Below are positions 33,426 to 44,801 of a stretch of 64,000 nucleotides of DNA, piece by piece (position 1 is the first letter of the stretch; the number at the start of each line of letters is the position of its first letter). Made by a program: the position numbers and the translations under genes. The notes beneath the pieces are model-generated. The model did not search any database, was not told where the DNA came from, and saw only the letters and a program-made list of their open reading frames with translations. The stretch spans positions 542,522,971 through 542,586,970 of the forward strand of contig CM062297.1 of the NCBI GenBank assembly GCA_031216915.1, given 5' to 3'. The DNA is from Pictodentalium vernedei (taxonomy: Eukaryota; Mollusca; Scaphopoda; Dentaliida; Dentaliidae).

Positions 33426-34537
33426 ATAAAGTAACATGACAATCGGATTGATATTTTTTGAGTTATCTCATGCCAAAGGGATTGGAGGAATTTTTCAATT
33501 TGAAGGATAAAGGGGGTTAATATCTCCGGATCAAATTATCAGATTTACACCAAAAACTATACAGCTCAGCACATCAGTAACCTGAACACAATTATAAAGT
33601 AACTTGACAATCCAAGCAATATTTTTCAAGTTATCGAATGCCAAAGGGATTGGAGGAATTTTCAATTTGAAGGATAAAGGGTTAATATCTCGGAATCAAA
33701 TCATCAGATTTACACCAAAAACTATACAGCTCGGAAAATCAGTAAACTGAACAGAAATATAAAGTAACTAGACAATCCAAGCAATAGTTTTCAAGTTATC
33801 GAATGCCAAAGAAATGGATATGGACGCCGGACGGACAGACTGACAGACAAAGGATGGACGAACGACGGATGGGCACCCCGGATGCCGGCATTATGTGTAC
33901 CATACATAGTATGGGAGGGTTTCCGCTAGACCAGCTGCGGGTCCGTCGACCGGACCCATTCCCCTCGCCGATCATACTATGATCAGTCAGAAAAGCTGGT
34001 GGTTAAAATATCGAGTACAAAGCTGTATCGCAACGACACTCAGGATCCTTTGTTTCCACGTAATATAGGCATAATTATGTTGTATACTACGCCTACTATT
34101 ACTGGCGACAACCTGATACTTTATAACCCCCAGACGAGAGGGGGAAACAAAGTTCAAATCCTAAACGTCACCTATAAAATTTCGGACTCAAATTGTCGTG
34201 TTTGGTCCAAAATCACTGGCTTTTATTTTGAGTGATAAATGATGTAATTGCACGTGCATGAAGTCACAGGTCCGCACCATGGTTCTTTTCGAATATTACC
34301 GCGAGCGAACGGTTGTAAACAAAGCGGATTCGTGGATTTTGTGTTTTGGGTTTGTATTTTTATGAAACCTCCGTCCAGATGTAGTATTGTGTGTCCCGTG
34401 GGAATTTAGAGAATTGTAGGAGGAAAAAATACATATTTTCCACTTCAATTATTCAGCATTTTAGCGACCAGAATGCCCCCCAGACGCCACCAGAGAGCAC
34501 CTAAAAATCAAAATTTTCAGACCCAGACCCCACTCTA

Positions 34538-37218
34538 CAGGGTTCCCCCAGGTTAAAATCTTTGAAATTCTAGGCAATTCCAGGCCATTTCTCGGCAATT
34601 TTCATGGATTTTCAAGGCCCCCATTTATGATATTCAAGGCTTTTCAAGGCCGAGGCTGGCAAAGTACCCTAAATTATCAGATAACGACTAGAAACTTTCT
34701 CTTATATTTCCCTTTGTTGGTAATTCTAACACTTGACATCATTTCTTGGAAAACTCTTTCTGAAGGCTAACAAGCAATGATATCACTGATTAGAATTAGT
34801 GAGCCTGAGAAAGACATTTTCTTGTGTTTATCCTACAACTGCAGTGTAATTACGAGGTGGCACAATAGCTGTCTCTTGTACATGTACCGCTACTCTAACT
34901 GAATACTTACCGAATGCAAATGAATTGATGTCATCCTTTCTCCCAATGAGTAAACTGCATGTTACATGTAAATGACACATTTCGTAACCCACAATGTCTC
35001 CGAAAATGTCATTTGAAAAGCAAAATGTAATTCCGTTGTGGGGAAGTGTACCTTCCAACAAGCTTGGATTAAATCAACTGCATACTATAACTGGCTACTG
35101 CCTGTTCCAGTTAAACGGTATTCAGCTAAATAGAGTAAGTGTTGAAAGTTTTTAATGTTTCATACATGGGAGAAATCATCCTTAAAATCGCACGTTAACA
35201 TTTGAGGTGAATAAGACAATAACACTTTCATTTGGAATTCCAAACTCGGAATCCACCGTGATGGCGACAGCCCGTGCCAGGACTTTAAGATGACGGTGTG
35301 GCAAATTCATCAGACATACATGCTTCGGAAATACTCAAATAGTTCAACTGAACAATCATCCATTTGCGAACTACAATCTAAACTAACCCATCTGCCGCGA
35401 ATATGCAGTCCTTCGATTTTAGCGTGCGCTGGCGCACGCAGGTGCGCAGGTAAATGCCGATGGTGTAGCGCGTTATGTTGAGCGCACGTAGCCGTTCAAA
35501 AAGCTGCGCTTGCAAATAAAAATAGACAGTCAAAATGTCCGAGGCCAACATTATCTACCCCAAATCACAGGCCCTCATGGTTTGATCAGTATTAAACACT
35601 GGCTTTTTTCAAATGTAAACAACACTTTCAAAGGAAGTATCCCTTACACCAGCGCAGTAAGGTTACTTCAGGAAAACATCTGTCAGATATTGAACATCGA
35701 GCATCGTTAACGCCCACGACAATTGTTAGTCTCCAACACTTGCACGGAAAATACGCCCACTCAATCACCAAACATCTCTGCACTCACCAGTTTCACCTGT
35801 CAATAATTTTGCAGTCTGCTCACACACCTACCAATTTCCAATATCAGGGACAAAACGTCTCCAACTGCTGTAAATAACCAGATTTCATACATTTATTTTG
35901 CCAAGAAGAAAATTTCTTTCACAACCTGTCTTAGAAAATCGTGGAATCGGAAATTTTTCCTGATAGATTACAAATTACCGCAACTCATTTGAAGGAGCGA
36001 ATCAATTGCAAAAAGCCAAAAATATTTTATGAAAATCCGAAACACACAAAATCAAATCTTTGCGGTTTTTATCGCCCAACTCGAATGCCCATAATTAATA
36101 ATATGCGTTTCATTTTGACATACCATTGTATTTTTTTTTATATCAATCAAGGGTGAGTGTTAGATGTATCATCAGTTCCAACAATTATCCTGCCTCATAA
36201 ATTTATTTATATCGCCCAACTTGGGCACTTGACATACGTTTCGAACAACATAATGGCACCAGTCATTCCAAAAATAAACAAAAGTAACAAGCCATCTGAA
36301 GTGCAGGTTTGGGATGTTTCGGCCTTTTACAGTTTATCTTTGGGACGTTTCGCCCCAGGATATTTCTGCCCCCGATATGTTTTGAAATCGAAGACGAAAC
36401 AAAAGAAGAAAAAAATGGGGGTGTTTTGGCCTCGACAGGCGGTACGTTTCGGCCCCAGTTGAGGCCGAAACATCCCCCCCCCCCCCAAAAAAAAAAAGCG
36501 AGGCCGAAACAACCCAGAACCGACGTGATTGTGGCATTTCAAACATTTTTTTTACCCTACAAACCTGCGACGCTGTATTTGTAAACACAGAGCCTGGTGG
36601 ATTCAGCTCTGGTCATGTACCCAGATGTATGGGTCGGAGGTCTTTCAACCCAAATGGGGGAGGGGGGGGGACTCTACAAAGGCGACAGCGTGTATGTAAA
36701 GAAAAAGGGGGGGGGGGGGGGGGAGAGCTATTTCGAGTTTTAACTGTAACTTATGGTATTTCAGGGGGGGGGGGGGGGGGGGGTACATAGTCATTTTCTT
36801 TGACTTTGGAAAATTGGCCCTGAATAGGCCCCGACCCTCTGATCCCAGGGCCAAATTTTTGGCCTCGACCATTTTCTAAATCACGAACCCTGACCATTGT
36901 GCTCGCCCACATTAATAGCAACCATTCACAATGCTTGATTCAAAGGATTTCAATGTCACATCACTGCAAAGTTCTATCAATAATGCACGGATTGTCATTG
37001 CCGTAAATACTCCAAAATATGACCGGATTAATAAACACGCAATTACAATTGCTGTAAATGCTGTAAAATATGTTCGGATTAAATTACGTGTCGTAAAATT
37101 GTCCGATTTTCCAGGATTTTCAAGGCTCCCATCGGAAATTCCAGGCTTTCAAGGCCTTGAATGACCTTTTGAAGAATTCCAGGCTTTTCCAGGTTTTCAA
37201 GGCCCCACGGGAACCCTG
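34538..37218. mobile_element. hAT-like element 5 (inner), CAGGGTTCCC ends
   Basis: Begins CAGGGTTCCC and ends GGGAACCCTG (10 bp perfect). Both ends carry repeated TTTTCAAGGC motifs in the same orientation (34608-34645; 37117-37200). CTCTA flanks both sides (34533-34537, 37219-37223), shorter than the usual 8 bp. The interior is AT-rich with G runs near 36700 and a GTTTCGGCC foldback (36306-36525). No ORF matches a transposase, so it may be non-autonomous or decayed. Confidence 0.65.
36306..36525. repeat. GTTTCGGCC foldback with C/A runs
   Basis: TTTGGGATGTTTCGGCC on the left faces GGCCGAAACAACCCAGA on the right (15 of 17 pairs). Additional GTTTCGGCC / GGCCGAAAC copies lie at 36446-36470. Possibly a small MITE. 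Confidence 0.45.
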
Positions 37219-37346
37219 CTCTATATGCACATGCCTTTGGCACATGCGGCAGACGCCTTTGGCGTCTGAGTTTCACTTTCCTTAAACTACCCGGACCCAC
37301 AAATTTCCCCCTAGCGGAAACCCTGAGTATGGGTACACATAAAAAG

Positions 37347-37661
37347 GGTCGGTAGGTAGGGGTTGTTTGGTTTTTTTTTTTTACACTTTATGAATAATTT
37401 AGTTGAACATATGAATACATATATGTGAAAATCAACCCAGGGGTGGAATATCCACCCAAATGATATACTCAGTTTCGACAAAGCAAGCACAATGAACACA
37501 CAGTATGGTTCAGAGGATTGGGCTTTTTATATTGGTTCAAAGTTCACTTGAAGTTGAGAATGTTTCTTTCACATAACACAATCCAGTATGCCTGGAAATT
37601 CCACTTTGTTGATGTTTCTGTACCAAAGCATTCACCATGTACCGTGGATGGATTTCAGACA
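37347..37661. other. Spacer between family B and the transposase-bearing hAT
   Basis: 'GGGTCGGTAGGTAGGGG' plus a T run; nothing recognised. It may be unique host sequence. Confidence 0.45.
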
Positions 37662-37669
37662 GGTTACAG

Positions 37670-40600
37670 TAGTGTCATGCGAATATGAAATTTTTCGACT
37701 CGAACATCGACTCGAATTTCCCCTTTGAATGTTCGATTCGGTCGAATATCGAATTCGAATACTATAATTACAAAAGAAACGTGTTACAAATACAAGACCC
37801 TGATTTTGAGATTTTCTTGTATATATTACATTAATTCCCTGGTATATTCATCCCATACATAACTATAAGTATAAGTAACATTGTAACTAGATCTAGGAAT
37901 TCTGGGAAATGTGAGTCACAAAAGATTCACGCATTGATGGCTGCGATTCGTTCATAAGCGGACTGTCAATATCACTCTCTCAGTGGTCCAAGGGAAGTAA
38001 CTCTACGAGCGATAAGTCTAATGGTAGTTTCCAGACCGCCATTACCATATCGCTTTGTGACGTTTTGTCATATATACAAAAAAGAAACGATATTTTTGAC
38101 ATAAATTAACACCAGGTTTAATCATTAACACTATTAATTAACATATTAAACAATTGCAAGAAGATTCGTTAGAGTCGTTAGACCTACACTTCCTACAGCC
38201 CTACTTGAACCTTTGAATCAGAGATATACCATCAGATCCGACTCTGAAAACTGAAATAAATTTAAAATCAAAGTGAGTTGGCCGAATCGCAATACAACTG
38301 TTACAACAACAAGAACGAAATGAGTCCATTGTCACTTTTTTAGTTCAACTACAGAAAAGTCATTCAATCAGGTCGCCGTTTTTTCTGGCCCAAATCAATG
38401 TGGCGGCGTTCTGTCTAGATAACCGATGTCTTCTATCTGTGATAGTGCAAGAACCCACCGAATTTACTCTTTCGGAGGAACAGTTGGTTGCTTGAATGGA
38501 AAACAAATCCCGAGTCACAGATGATAAAAGAGGGAAACTTCCTGCATTCTCACGCCAAAATTGTAAGGGGCTCTCATTTCTGTTAGCAACAGGGCAAACT
38601 GTGTACCCACTTAATTCGGCGGTTAAACGGGCTTCTTGATTCATCTGGGCACCCGACTCTGTTGAACAGCTCGAGCTTTGTATGTCTTTAAATATAGCAT
38701 CCATCAAAGATGGATGCTTCGGGGATTTATCGGAGTCATCGACGCTAGCTTGCTGGGTGTGATGATGCGAAGAATCAGCACTCGGTTCGTCATCCTTGAG
38801 ACAAGCTACGGAATCAACAATGTACTGCTTTGCAATGTCAAAGTTATCCTGCTTTATCAATGTCTTAAAGCGGGGGTCTAAAAATGTTGAGGCTAGCAGA
38901 TAGCCTTGGCCGAGATCAAACCTCCCTTCTAATTCTGAAATTAGACCATCACGAAATGCCTTCGTACCATGTGAAGTTTGGGATGACAGCTCTCGTTTCA
39001 AGGTTTGAATACAGGGAATTATCATCGATATGCTGACAACAGTGTCCGTGCTAAGGATAGTTGTAGCCTCAGAAAGGGGTTTCAGTAGTGGCAGAACTGA
39101 CTGTCTAATTTGATTTAAAGCCGACGATATGGGCGGTGGTGGCGAACTTGCACAGTTTCTGTTCTGCTCACATTCTACCAATGCCATGGCTATGGGTGAT
39201 GCGTTCTTCTCACTCCATTCCAATAATGTACACGTGCTATTAAAGCGAGTTGACATGTCAAGGGGTGGGTCCGATTCAGAGAGGCCCGCTGCTAACTGGT
39301 GTTTATGTAAAGCGTGCAGCCCAACCGTTGATGAATTAAAGAATGTAGTTATTCTGTGTGTGGCATCTATCAGGTTCTTAACCATTGGTTGTTGCTTTAG
39401 ATTTGAATTTATACACAGCTGTAGTTTATGGGATGCACAACCGTGCCATTTAACTTCCAATATTCTGGCAGTGGCAGGCATAGTGTTGGTTGTGTCTGTA
39501 GAAACGAACATAATGTCTTCCGGTAAAAGATCAAATTTCTGATTTTTGACAACTGAAGCCGTAGCAGCCGCGGTATGATCGAGGTCCAGGTCTTCTAAGT
39601 TGACAACCGCGAGGCACCTCGAAATTAGCCTCCAACATTTATCAATGGCGTGAATAGTTATGACCAGATAATTAGTGTTATTATCGGCCTTCCAATGGTC
39701 GAAGGTAAGCGATTTTTTACAATCACCTGTGTCTGATTTGATAATATCTCGAAGTTCAGACTCTGCTTTTTGGCACATATCAACCAGCCTTCTAGATAGT
39801 GGCGATGGATGCGGGGGAATGTAACTGCCGTCTGTTAAAGTGCTGCATAGTTTTTGGAACCCTTTCCCAGCTACTAACTCAAATGGGCGCCCATCTGCCA
39901 CCACAAAAGAACAGCCGCGTCATATTTACTTTTTATATCGCCGTCGATTTTTCTTCGTGTAAATGCGGTCATACTGGCTTGTTTCTTGGAGTGTGAGCCT
40001 GAGGTAGCTGTAGTTTGGGCTTGGCTATGGTCGACAATAGTACTGGGACGAGGCCTCTTAATACCCTGTCCCTGTGCTTTTCTAATTTTTTCATCATCTT
40101 CTTTTGGCTTGTCGTACAGCTCTGTTTTTTCAAAGGCACCCACAGGTGACTAGTTGTCCCAGTAGATTGGACTTTGTAAATCGTGGAACATGTGTTACAC
40201 TTATAGGTTCCCGATACTTTGTCAAGAGAAAAGTAGGAATGTATTATCGAGTGCGACATTTTCTATTGATACAGACGACAATAATCACCAAATGACGTAT
40301 TTCGGTATTTGGGACGGTATGTAAAAAACTCCGACCTGGAAACGACATAGCGTAACTCAACACAAACCGGAACATAACTGTGTGCCAGTGTGTGGCGTAA
40401 ACGTAATTCCTCTTTATGTAGAATACATTATTAAACCCACACGTTCAAAGAAACAAGCCATACACCGATACACGGTCATACACCATACACGCTTCACATT
40501 TTCACGATTAGGATTTGACTTCGTAATTGAAATTTGAGAACCACAGATCAAGGCTACGTTCCTGTATATTGCACCATTTTGCGCGCGATTGTTGTCGTTA

Positions 40601-40748
40601 TCGTGGTGGAAATTTACGACATTAGAGATTGTTCGTCGTCGCTATATTTGAAATTGTTATATTCGGGTTTCAAATCGACTCGAACTCGACTCGAATTTAA
40701 ATGTCGACTCGAATTCGACTCGAATTTTCGAATATTCGCATGACACTA
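37670..40748 (-). mobile_element. hAT transposon 1, 3,079 bp, with transposase
   Basis: TAGTGTCATGCGAATAT (37670-37686) and its exact complement (40732-40748) form 17-bp perfect terminal repeats, flanked by the 8-mer GGTTACAG at 37662-37669 and 40749-40756. The motif CGACTCGAA occurs twice inside the left end (37696, 37708) and four times inside the right end (40677, 40687, 40705, 40716), all in one orientation. These are plausible transposase-binding repeats. Perfect ends and duplication point to a recent insertion. Orientation is given by the transposase. Confidence 0.95.
38360..40259 (-). pseudogene. hAT transposase with BED zinc finger, two frameshifts
   Basis: Three overlapping frames together cover about 630 residues. 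The start is ATG at 40259. Frame one has a BED-type finger (CNTC, then GTTSHLW). The frame shifts near 40130 in an A6 run to a basic linker (IKRPRPSTIVDH...ASMTAFTRRK), and shifts again near 39915 next to TTTTG to the 514-residue catalytic part. In that last piece the hAT triad is visible: D69 in LTFDHWK, D137 in STDTTN and E478 in SSERVNS. CASHKLQLC, TRFNST and the C-terminal dimerisation block (PLQFWRENAGSFPLLSSVTRDLF) are also present. Family role: cut-and-paste excision and integration, acting at the element's terminal repeats. Both breaks sit in or beside homopolymers, so they may be real decay or uncorrected sequencing errors; no splice signals explain them. The second zinc-ligand half of the BED finger lacks the usual His. 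Confidence 0.9.
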
Positions 40749-40756
40749 GGTTACAG

Positions 40757-41069
40757 GAAATCCACAATCAAAAGTACAATCGTTCACGGTGTCAATGTTG
40801 AATTCACATGAACGATGCATCGTGTCGTCTGCGGTACGAAACAGAGAGGATGTTGCAACTTTTCAAACAGCGCGTCATGATATGGACGAGAAAGTTGTCC
40901 ACAATGTTCATGCTTTCACGAAAAACTAAGTTTTTTAATACTTTCTTTATATTTTTCATGAATATTTTTACACGCTTTTGATCGTTCAAAGTCATTTGGA
41001 AATGCTTCCCCGCGACATAACCTATCAGATGTACCATGTCAGAACATCAATTCACACAAAGCCGCACGT
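40757..41069. other. Spacer, nothing recognised
   Basis: Host sequence that resumes after the target duplication. A CGATGCATCG palindrome is at 40814-40823. No supported gene. Confidence 0.45.

Positions 41070-41102
<33 letters not shown>
41070..41102. repeat. poly(G) run, 33 nt
   Basis: Uninterrupted G after GCCGCACGT, then AGGGGG. Length is likely unstable. Confidence 0.95.
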
Positions 41103-41103
<1 letters not shown>

Positions 41104-41224
41104 GGGGGCAACCAATTTTTACAGCTATATTTTCCCTTCCTCCTCACACAAACTCACCTGTGATGGATAAAAATAATTACACATCAATGTTTTTGATATG
41201 TTCCTTAACTAATAATGTTAACCC

Positions 41225-41640
41225 TGTTTAACCCTCATTGATCGAAGATGACATTGGCCTCTGGAAGCCATGTTTATCATTCGACAGGAACAAAATGAGG
41301 ATCATTTGAAGAGGACCTCCCATAGACCATTCCTGCCAAGTTTGGTTCACACCGGGTCAGCGGTTACAAAGAAGATGAGGATCATTGGTTGAGGGTGTCC
41401 CAGTCATCAATCATGTGAAGTTTCAAAACATTTGGCCTTGCAGTTTCAGAGAAGATTTTTTATAATCGACCAATCCAGCACGTCGGCAGGCATATGGCCA
41501 GGTGCGTGGGTGGGCAGGCAATCTTTCAGGCACAGGCAGGCAGACAGACGAAAGAACAGATGGACAGATGGGGACAGACTGCATTTCACAATATTCCAGC
41601 CATAATTGCTGGAAATCCATATCTACTTCTCTGAAACCAT
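41225..41640 (+). repeat. Family K fragment with GGACAGATGG stretch
   Basis: Shares 'CCTCTGGAAGCCATGTTT', 'GAGGACCTCCCATAGACCATTCCTGCCAAG' (in part) and 'TCAGCGGTTACA' with 42460 and 44590. Followed by GGCAGGCAGACAGACGAA...GGACAGATGGGGACAG. No clear terminal hairpin. Confidence 0.5.
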
Positions 41641-42087
41641 ATCTGCAGAGTTAAGTTAGAAATCAACAGTATCATAGTAATACTGTTTACCAAATAGTGC
41701 CAGCACACATTTATGGATTCTGTTTCAGTAAAATTCAGTAAAAGAAGGTTAAAGATTTTAAAAATTTGTTTTTCCGACAGCACTCTCTTTCATAGAGCTT
41801 TGGATAGGTAAAGGGTTACACAAAGAACATTTTATTCAAAGGATTTGTCATTGTCTATCTTGAATAAATGATTAAATCAAAAGAATAATAATGTGGAGAA
41901 TGCTGACAAGTATAAAATTACACAAAGTTTTCCAAACACCTGTCATCAATCACAACTTGCCAGTTTTCTGATAATATACAGAAGCAAAGTTATTTCCAGT
42001 TACATCCCTAATATAATACTGTACACAATATTTTATCATTGTCCCAGTTCTCAGTGGAAAAAACTGCTACAGTATGTGTGTGCGTGT
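41641..42087. other. Spacer, nothing recognised
   Basis: AT-rich, no supported feature. Confidence 0.45.
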
Positions 42088-42108
42088 GGGGGGGGGGGGG
42101 GGGGGGGG
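42088..42108. repeat. poly(G) run after TG repeats
   Basis: A GTGTGTGCGTGT stretch continues into about 21 G. Confidence 0.9.
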
Positions 42109-42201
42109 TATTATCACTAAAACCATCCACAGAATGGAAATTCCAACCAACAAGCAATAACTGCAAATTTGTAGCAAAGCATAACAATCACATGCTAAGT
42201 T

Positions 42202-42246
42202 CCAGCCAATGGACTTCCATGTTAAACCCAGAGGTCCATTGGCTGG
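42202..42246. repeat. Inverted repeat, 13-bp perfect stem
   Basis: CCAGCCAATGGAC (42202-42214) and GTCCATTGGCTGG (42234-42246) with a 19-nt spacer. Three more pairs including one G-T are possible at the inner end. Confidence 0.9.
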
Positions 42247-42389
42247 CACATTACTTGTGGTTTTTTGTCCCGATGTTCAGAATTTGAAACCGACACTTGG
42301 GGTGATTATTCCACTACACAGGTGATTTAGTTACAATACACTCTCCACTTACTGTACTATTCAATCAGGGTTTATATTTTCATAATAGC

Positions 42390-42798
42390 ATATAACAGCA
42401 AAGTTTCAAAACATTTGGCCTGGCTTGTAGTTTCAGAAAACATTTTTCATAATTGACCAAAGAGAGAATGCCTCTGGCGGTCATGTTTTCCAACCAAGAG
42501 GAACAAAAAGGGTATTGTTTGTCGGGAACCTCCCATAAGACCACAGACCATTCCTGCCAACTTTGGCTTAGTAGTTCGAGAGAAGATGAAAATGTTATTT
42601 TCCATAGGGTTTCTATAGTAACTATAAGCCGCAATTTTTGCCATGTTTGCAACCCAATAACATTAAATAAGGATTGTTGGTAGAGGATGTCCCAGTCATC
42701 AACCATACAAAGTTTCAGAACATTTGGCCCTGTGGTTTCGGAGAGGATTTTTCAAAATCCACCAATCAGAAAAAAAAAATGCTTCTGGCAGTCATGTT
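42390..42798 (+). repeat. Family K monomers
   Basis: Phrases AAGTTTCA(A/G)AACATTTGGCC, GCCTCTGGCGGTCATGTTTTCCAACC, CCATTCCTGCCAA and GATGTCCCAGTCATCA recur here and at 41400 and 44500. No head or tail recognised. Confidence 0.55.
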
Positions 42799-43262
42799 TT
42801 TCGATGCACGATAAGAGAATCGCGTAGCAGGACAATATACGCCCGTTCTGTATTTTTGAAGAGTTGGGATAAGGATTGGGGTTAGGGTGAAAATTGTTTG
42901 GACCAACCCCATATTCGAACTTGACCTGTATTTTGTTGTGATTAAACAACTTACCAAGTTTGGAACCAATCGGAAAACAATAAAAGTTATCATCCGGAAA
43001 CCAAATATTTGATGCATTCTATGTCCAACAAGGTCCACAATTCAGGGAAACTTCGAAGTTCGAACTGACTCCATATTCGAACTTGACCTGTCTTTTGTTT
43101 TGATTAAACCCCATACCAAGTTTAGGAGTCAATCGAAAAAAAAATATTAAAGTTATCATCTGGAAACCAAATGTTGACGAACGGACAGACCAACAAATGG
43201 ACAAATGGATGGACAAATGGACAGACAGAGACTGATTCCATAATTCGACGGTTTTTCAACAG
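42799..43262 (+). mobile_element. Family I element, two monomers, abuts family C
   Basis: Two monomers of about 180 bp share CCATATTCGAACTTGACCTGT, TTTGTT(G/T)TGATTAAAC and AAAGTTATCATC(C/T)GGAAACCAAAT. A GGACAGACC...ATGGACAAATGGACAGACAGAG stretch follows. The head phrase 'GCGTAGCAGGACAATATACGC' resembles 'CGCCTAGCAGGGCAACATACGC' at 63046. It ends where family C begins. Confidence 0.6.
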
Positions 43263-44337
43263 GTGTATAAATGAAAGTGTCAATGACACTGTAGCTCAAC
43301 TTGTCAAGACAAAGACATGTACATGTATAGTATGTGACACAGCAATGACAAACATCTAGGTAATGACCTGATAACAAAGGTACATATAAAGTATTGTAAC
43401 GGTCTGTACATAAATACTGACCGTTGCCTGTAACAAACGTATAGGTAAAGTATTGTAAAGGTGGGTGACAGTCAGATGCTAAACTAGAAAAGAAATCATT
43501 GAGTCCCAGAGTGGGTCTGACTGAACCCCAAAATATTTGTTCTCATAGCACAGTGATAACAAAGGCACCCAAAACACACTCATTCCTGCCCAATGTGAAA
43601 ACAAAGGTACCCAAGAAGTTTCGTGAAGATCAGTTCATAAATATGAGCTGTGTAGAAGTAATTTCTGCACAAGAAAAAAACCCGTATTATATGTGATGTA
43701 TTCCATGTTATCAAACATTCCTACGAAAATTTATTCAAATCAGAACTTTCACACAGAAGTTCTGTACAAAAGAGTGACTGCACTAATTTCGGAACAAAAT
43801 AGCTGCCGGCAGCCATCTTGAATTTTGGACCGCACCCAAAAACACTCGTTCTCGTCCCACGGTGCTAATAAAGGTACCCAAGAAGTTTCGTAAGGATCGG
43901 TTCATAAATACGGCCTCTAGCCTGAGCCGTATTGACATTTGCAGTTACACTGCTGAAAGTAACAATAGATCAAAGTTAGTCTAATTGGCAAAATTTATGC
44001 AAGAGAAAAAAAAAAACGTATGATATGTGATGTATCTCATAGTACTAAACATTCATACAAAAAATTATTCAAATCAGAGCTTTCATATGGCAGTTCTGTA
44101 TAAAAACCAGATTTCTGCACCGTCGGTACAAAATGGCGGCTGGCAGCCATCTTGAATTTTTGACCGCACCCAAAAACACTCGTTCTCGTCTCAGTCATAA
44201 CAAAGGTACCCAAGAAGTTTCGTAAAGATCGGTTAAAAAATACGGCCTCTATCCCGAGCCGTATCCAATTGTTGACGTACGGACATACAGACGAGCCATG
44301 ACAAAAGCTCAAATTTGTCTTCGGCAAAGTTGAGCTG
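43263..44337 (+). mobile_element. Family C element 2
   Basis: Head palindrome AGTGTCAATGACACT, arm AGCTCAACTT (43293-43302) and tail AAGTTGAGCT (44327-44336) after GGACATACAGACG. The core has three GGTACCCAAGAAGTTTCGT copies and two GCCATCTTG dyads. The first 300 bp are almost the same as C1 (6079). Confidence 0.83.
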
Positions 44338-44800
44338 ATGAAGAGCGCTTGTAGAAGACCTCCCATAGAATCCCTGCCAGGTTCAGTAGTTCCAGAAAAG
44401 ATGTTGAAAATGTGATTTCTCAATGTTTCTATAGTAATTATAAGCCGCAATTGTGGCCATGTTTGTAACCCGATCAACATTAATTGAGGATCGTCGGTAG
44501 AGGGGGTCCCAGTCATCATTTATATGAAGTTTCAAAACATCTGACCTTGCAGTTCCGGTGGAGAGGATCTTTGAAAATCCACCAACCAGAATCAAAGAAT
44601 GCCTCTGGAAGCCATGTTTTCCAACCCACAGGAACAAAGTGAGCATAGTTTGTAGAGGACCTCCCATAGACCATTCCTGCCAAGTTTGGTTCACACCAGC
44701 TCAGCGGTTACAGATAAGTTGAAATGTGACAAGTTTACGGATGCCGGCAGACACCAAGTGATAGCAAAAGCTTGCATGGCCTTTTAGGCCAGGTGAGCTA
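44338..44800 (+). mobile_element. Family K element tail copy
   Basis: Two K monomers ending in ATGCCGGCAGACACCAAGTGATAGCAAAAGC and a hairpin (TGGCCTTTTAGGCCA inside AGCT...AGCTA). It lies between C2 and the next A-like element with no unexplained bases on either side. Confidence 0.6.
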
Positions 44801-44801
44801 A

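Larger units (their letters stand above)
33916..37325. mobile_element. hAT-type element 4 (outer), 8-bp target duplication in family B tail
   Basis: Ends AGGGTTTCCGCTAG (33916-33929) and CTAGCGGAAACCCT(G) are 14-bp perfect inverted repeats. The 8-mer AGTATGGG flanks both sides (33908-33915, 37326-37333) and occurs once in intact B tails. The right end has the hairpin CAGACGCC-TTT-GGCGTCTG. No transposase is recognisable. Most of its length is the inner element. Confidence 0.87.
32466..37346 (+). mobile_element. Family B element 3, split by two insertions
   Basis: 5' arm ATGTGTACCCATAC (32489-32502) and tail GTATGGGTACACAT, restored only when the insertion at 33916-37325 is ignored. Core monomers at 32580-32700 and 33426-33830 carry GGATAAAGGGTTAATATC. 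The microsatellite GGACGCCGGACGGACAG is near 33823. It begins exactly where the family A element ends. Confidence 0.8.

Noticed and set aside
39799-40295. Plus-strand frames opposite the transposase
   Set aside because: Shadows of the minus-strand transposase.
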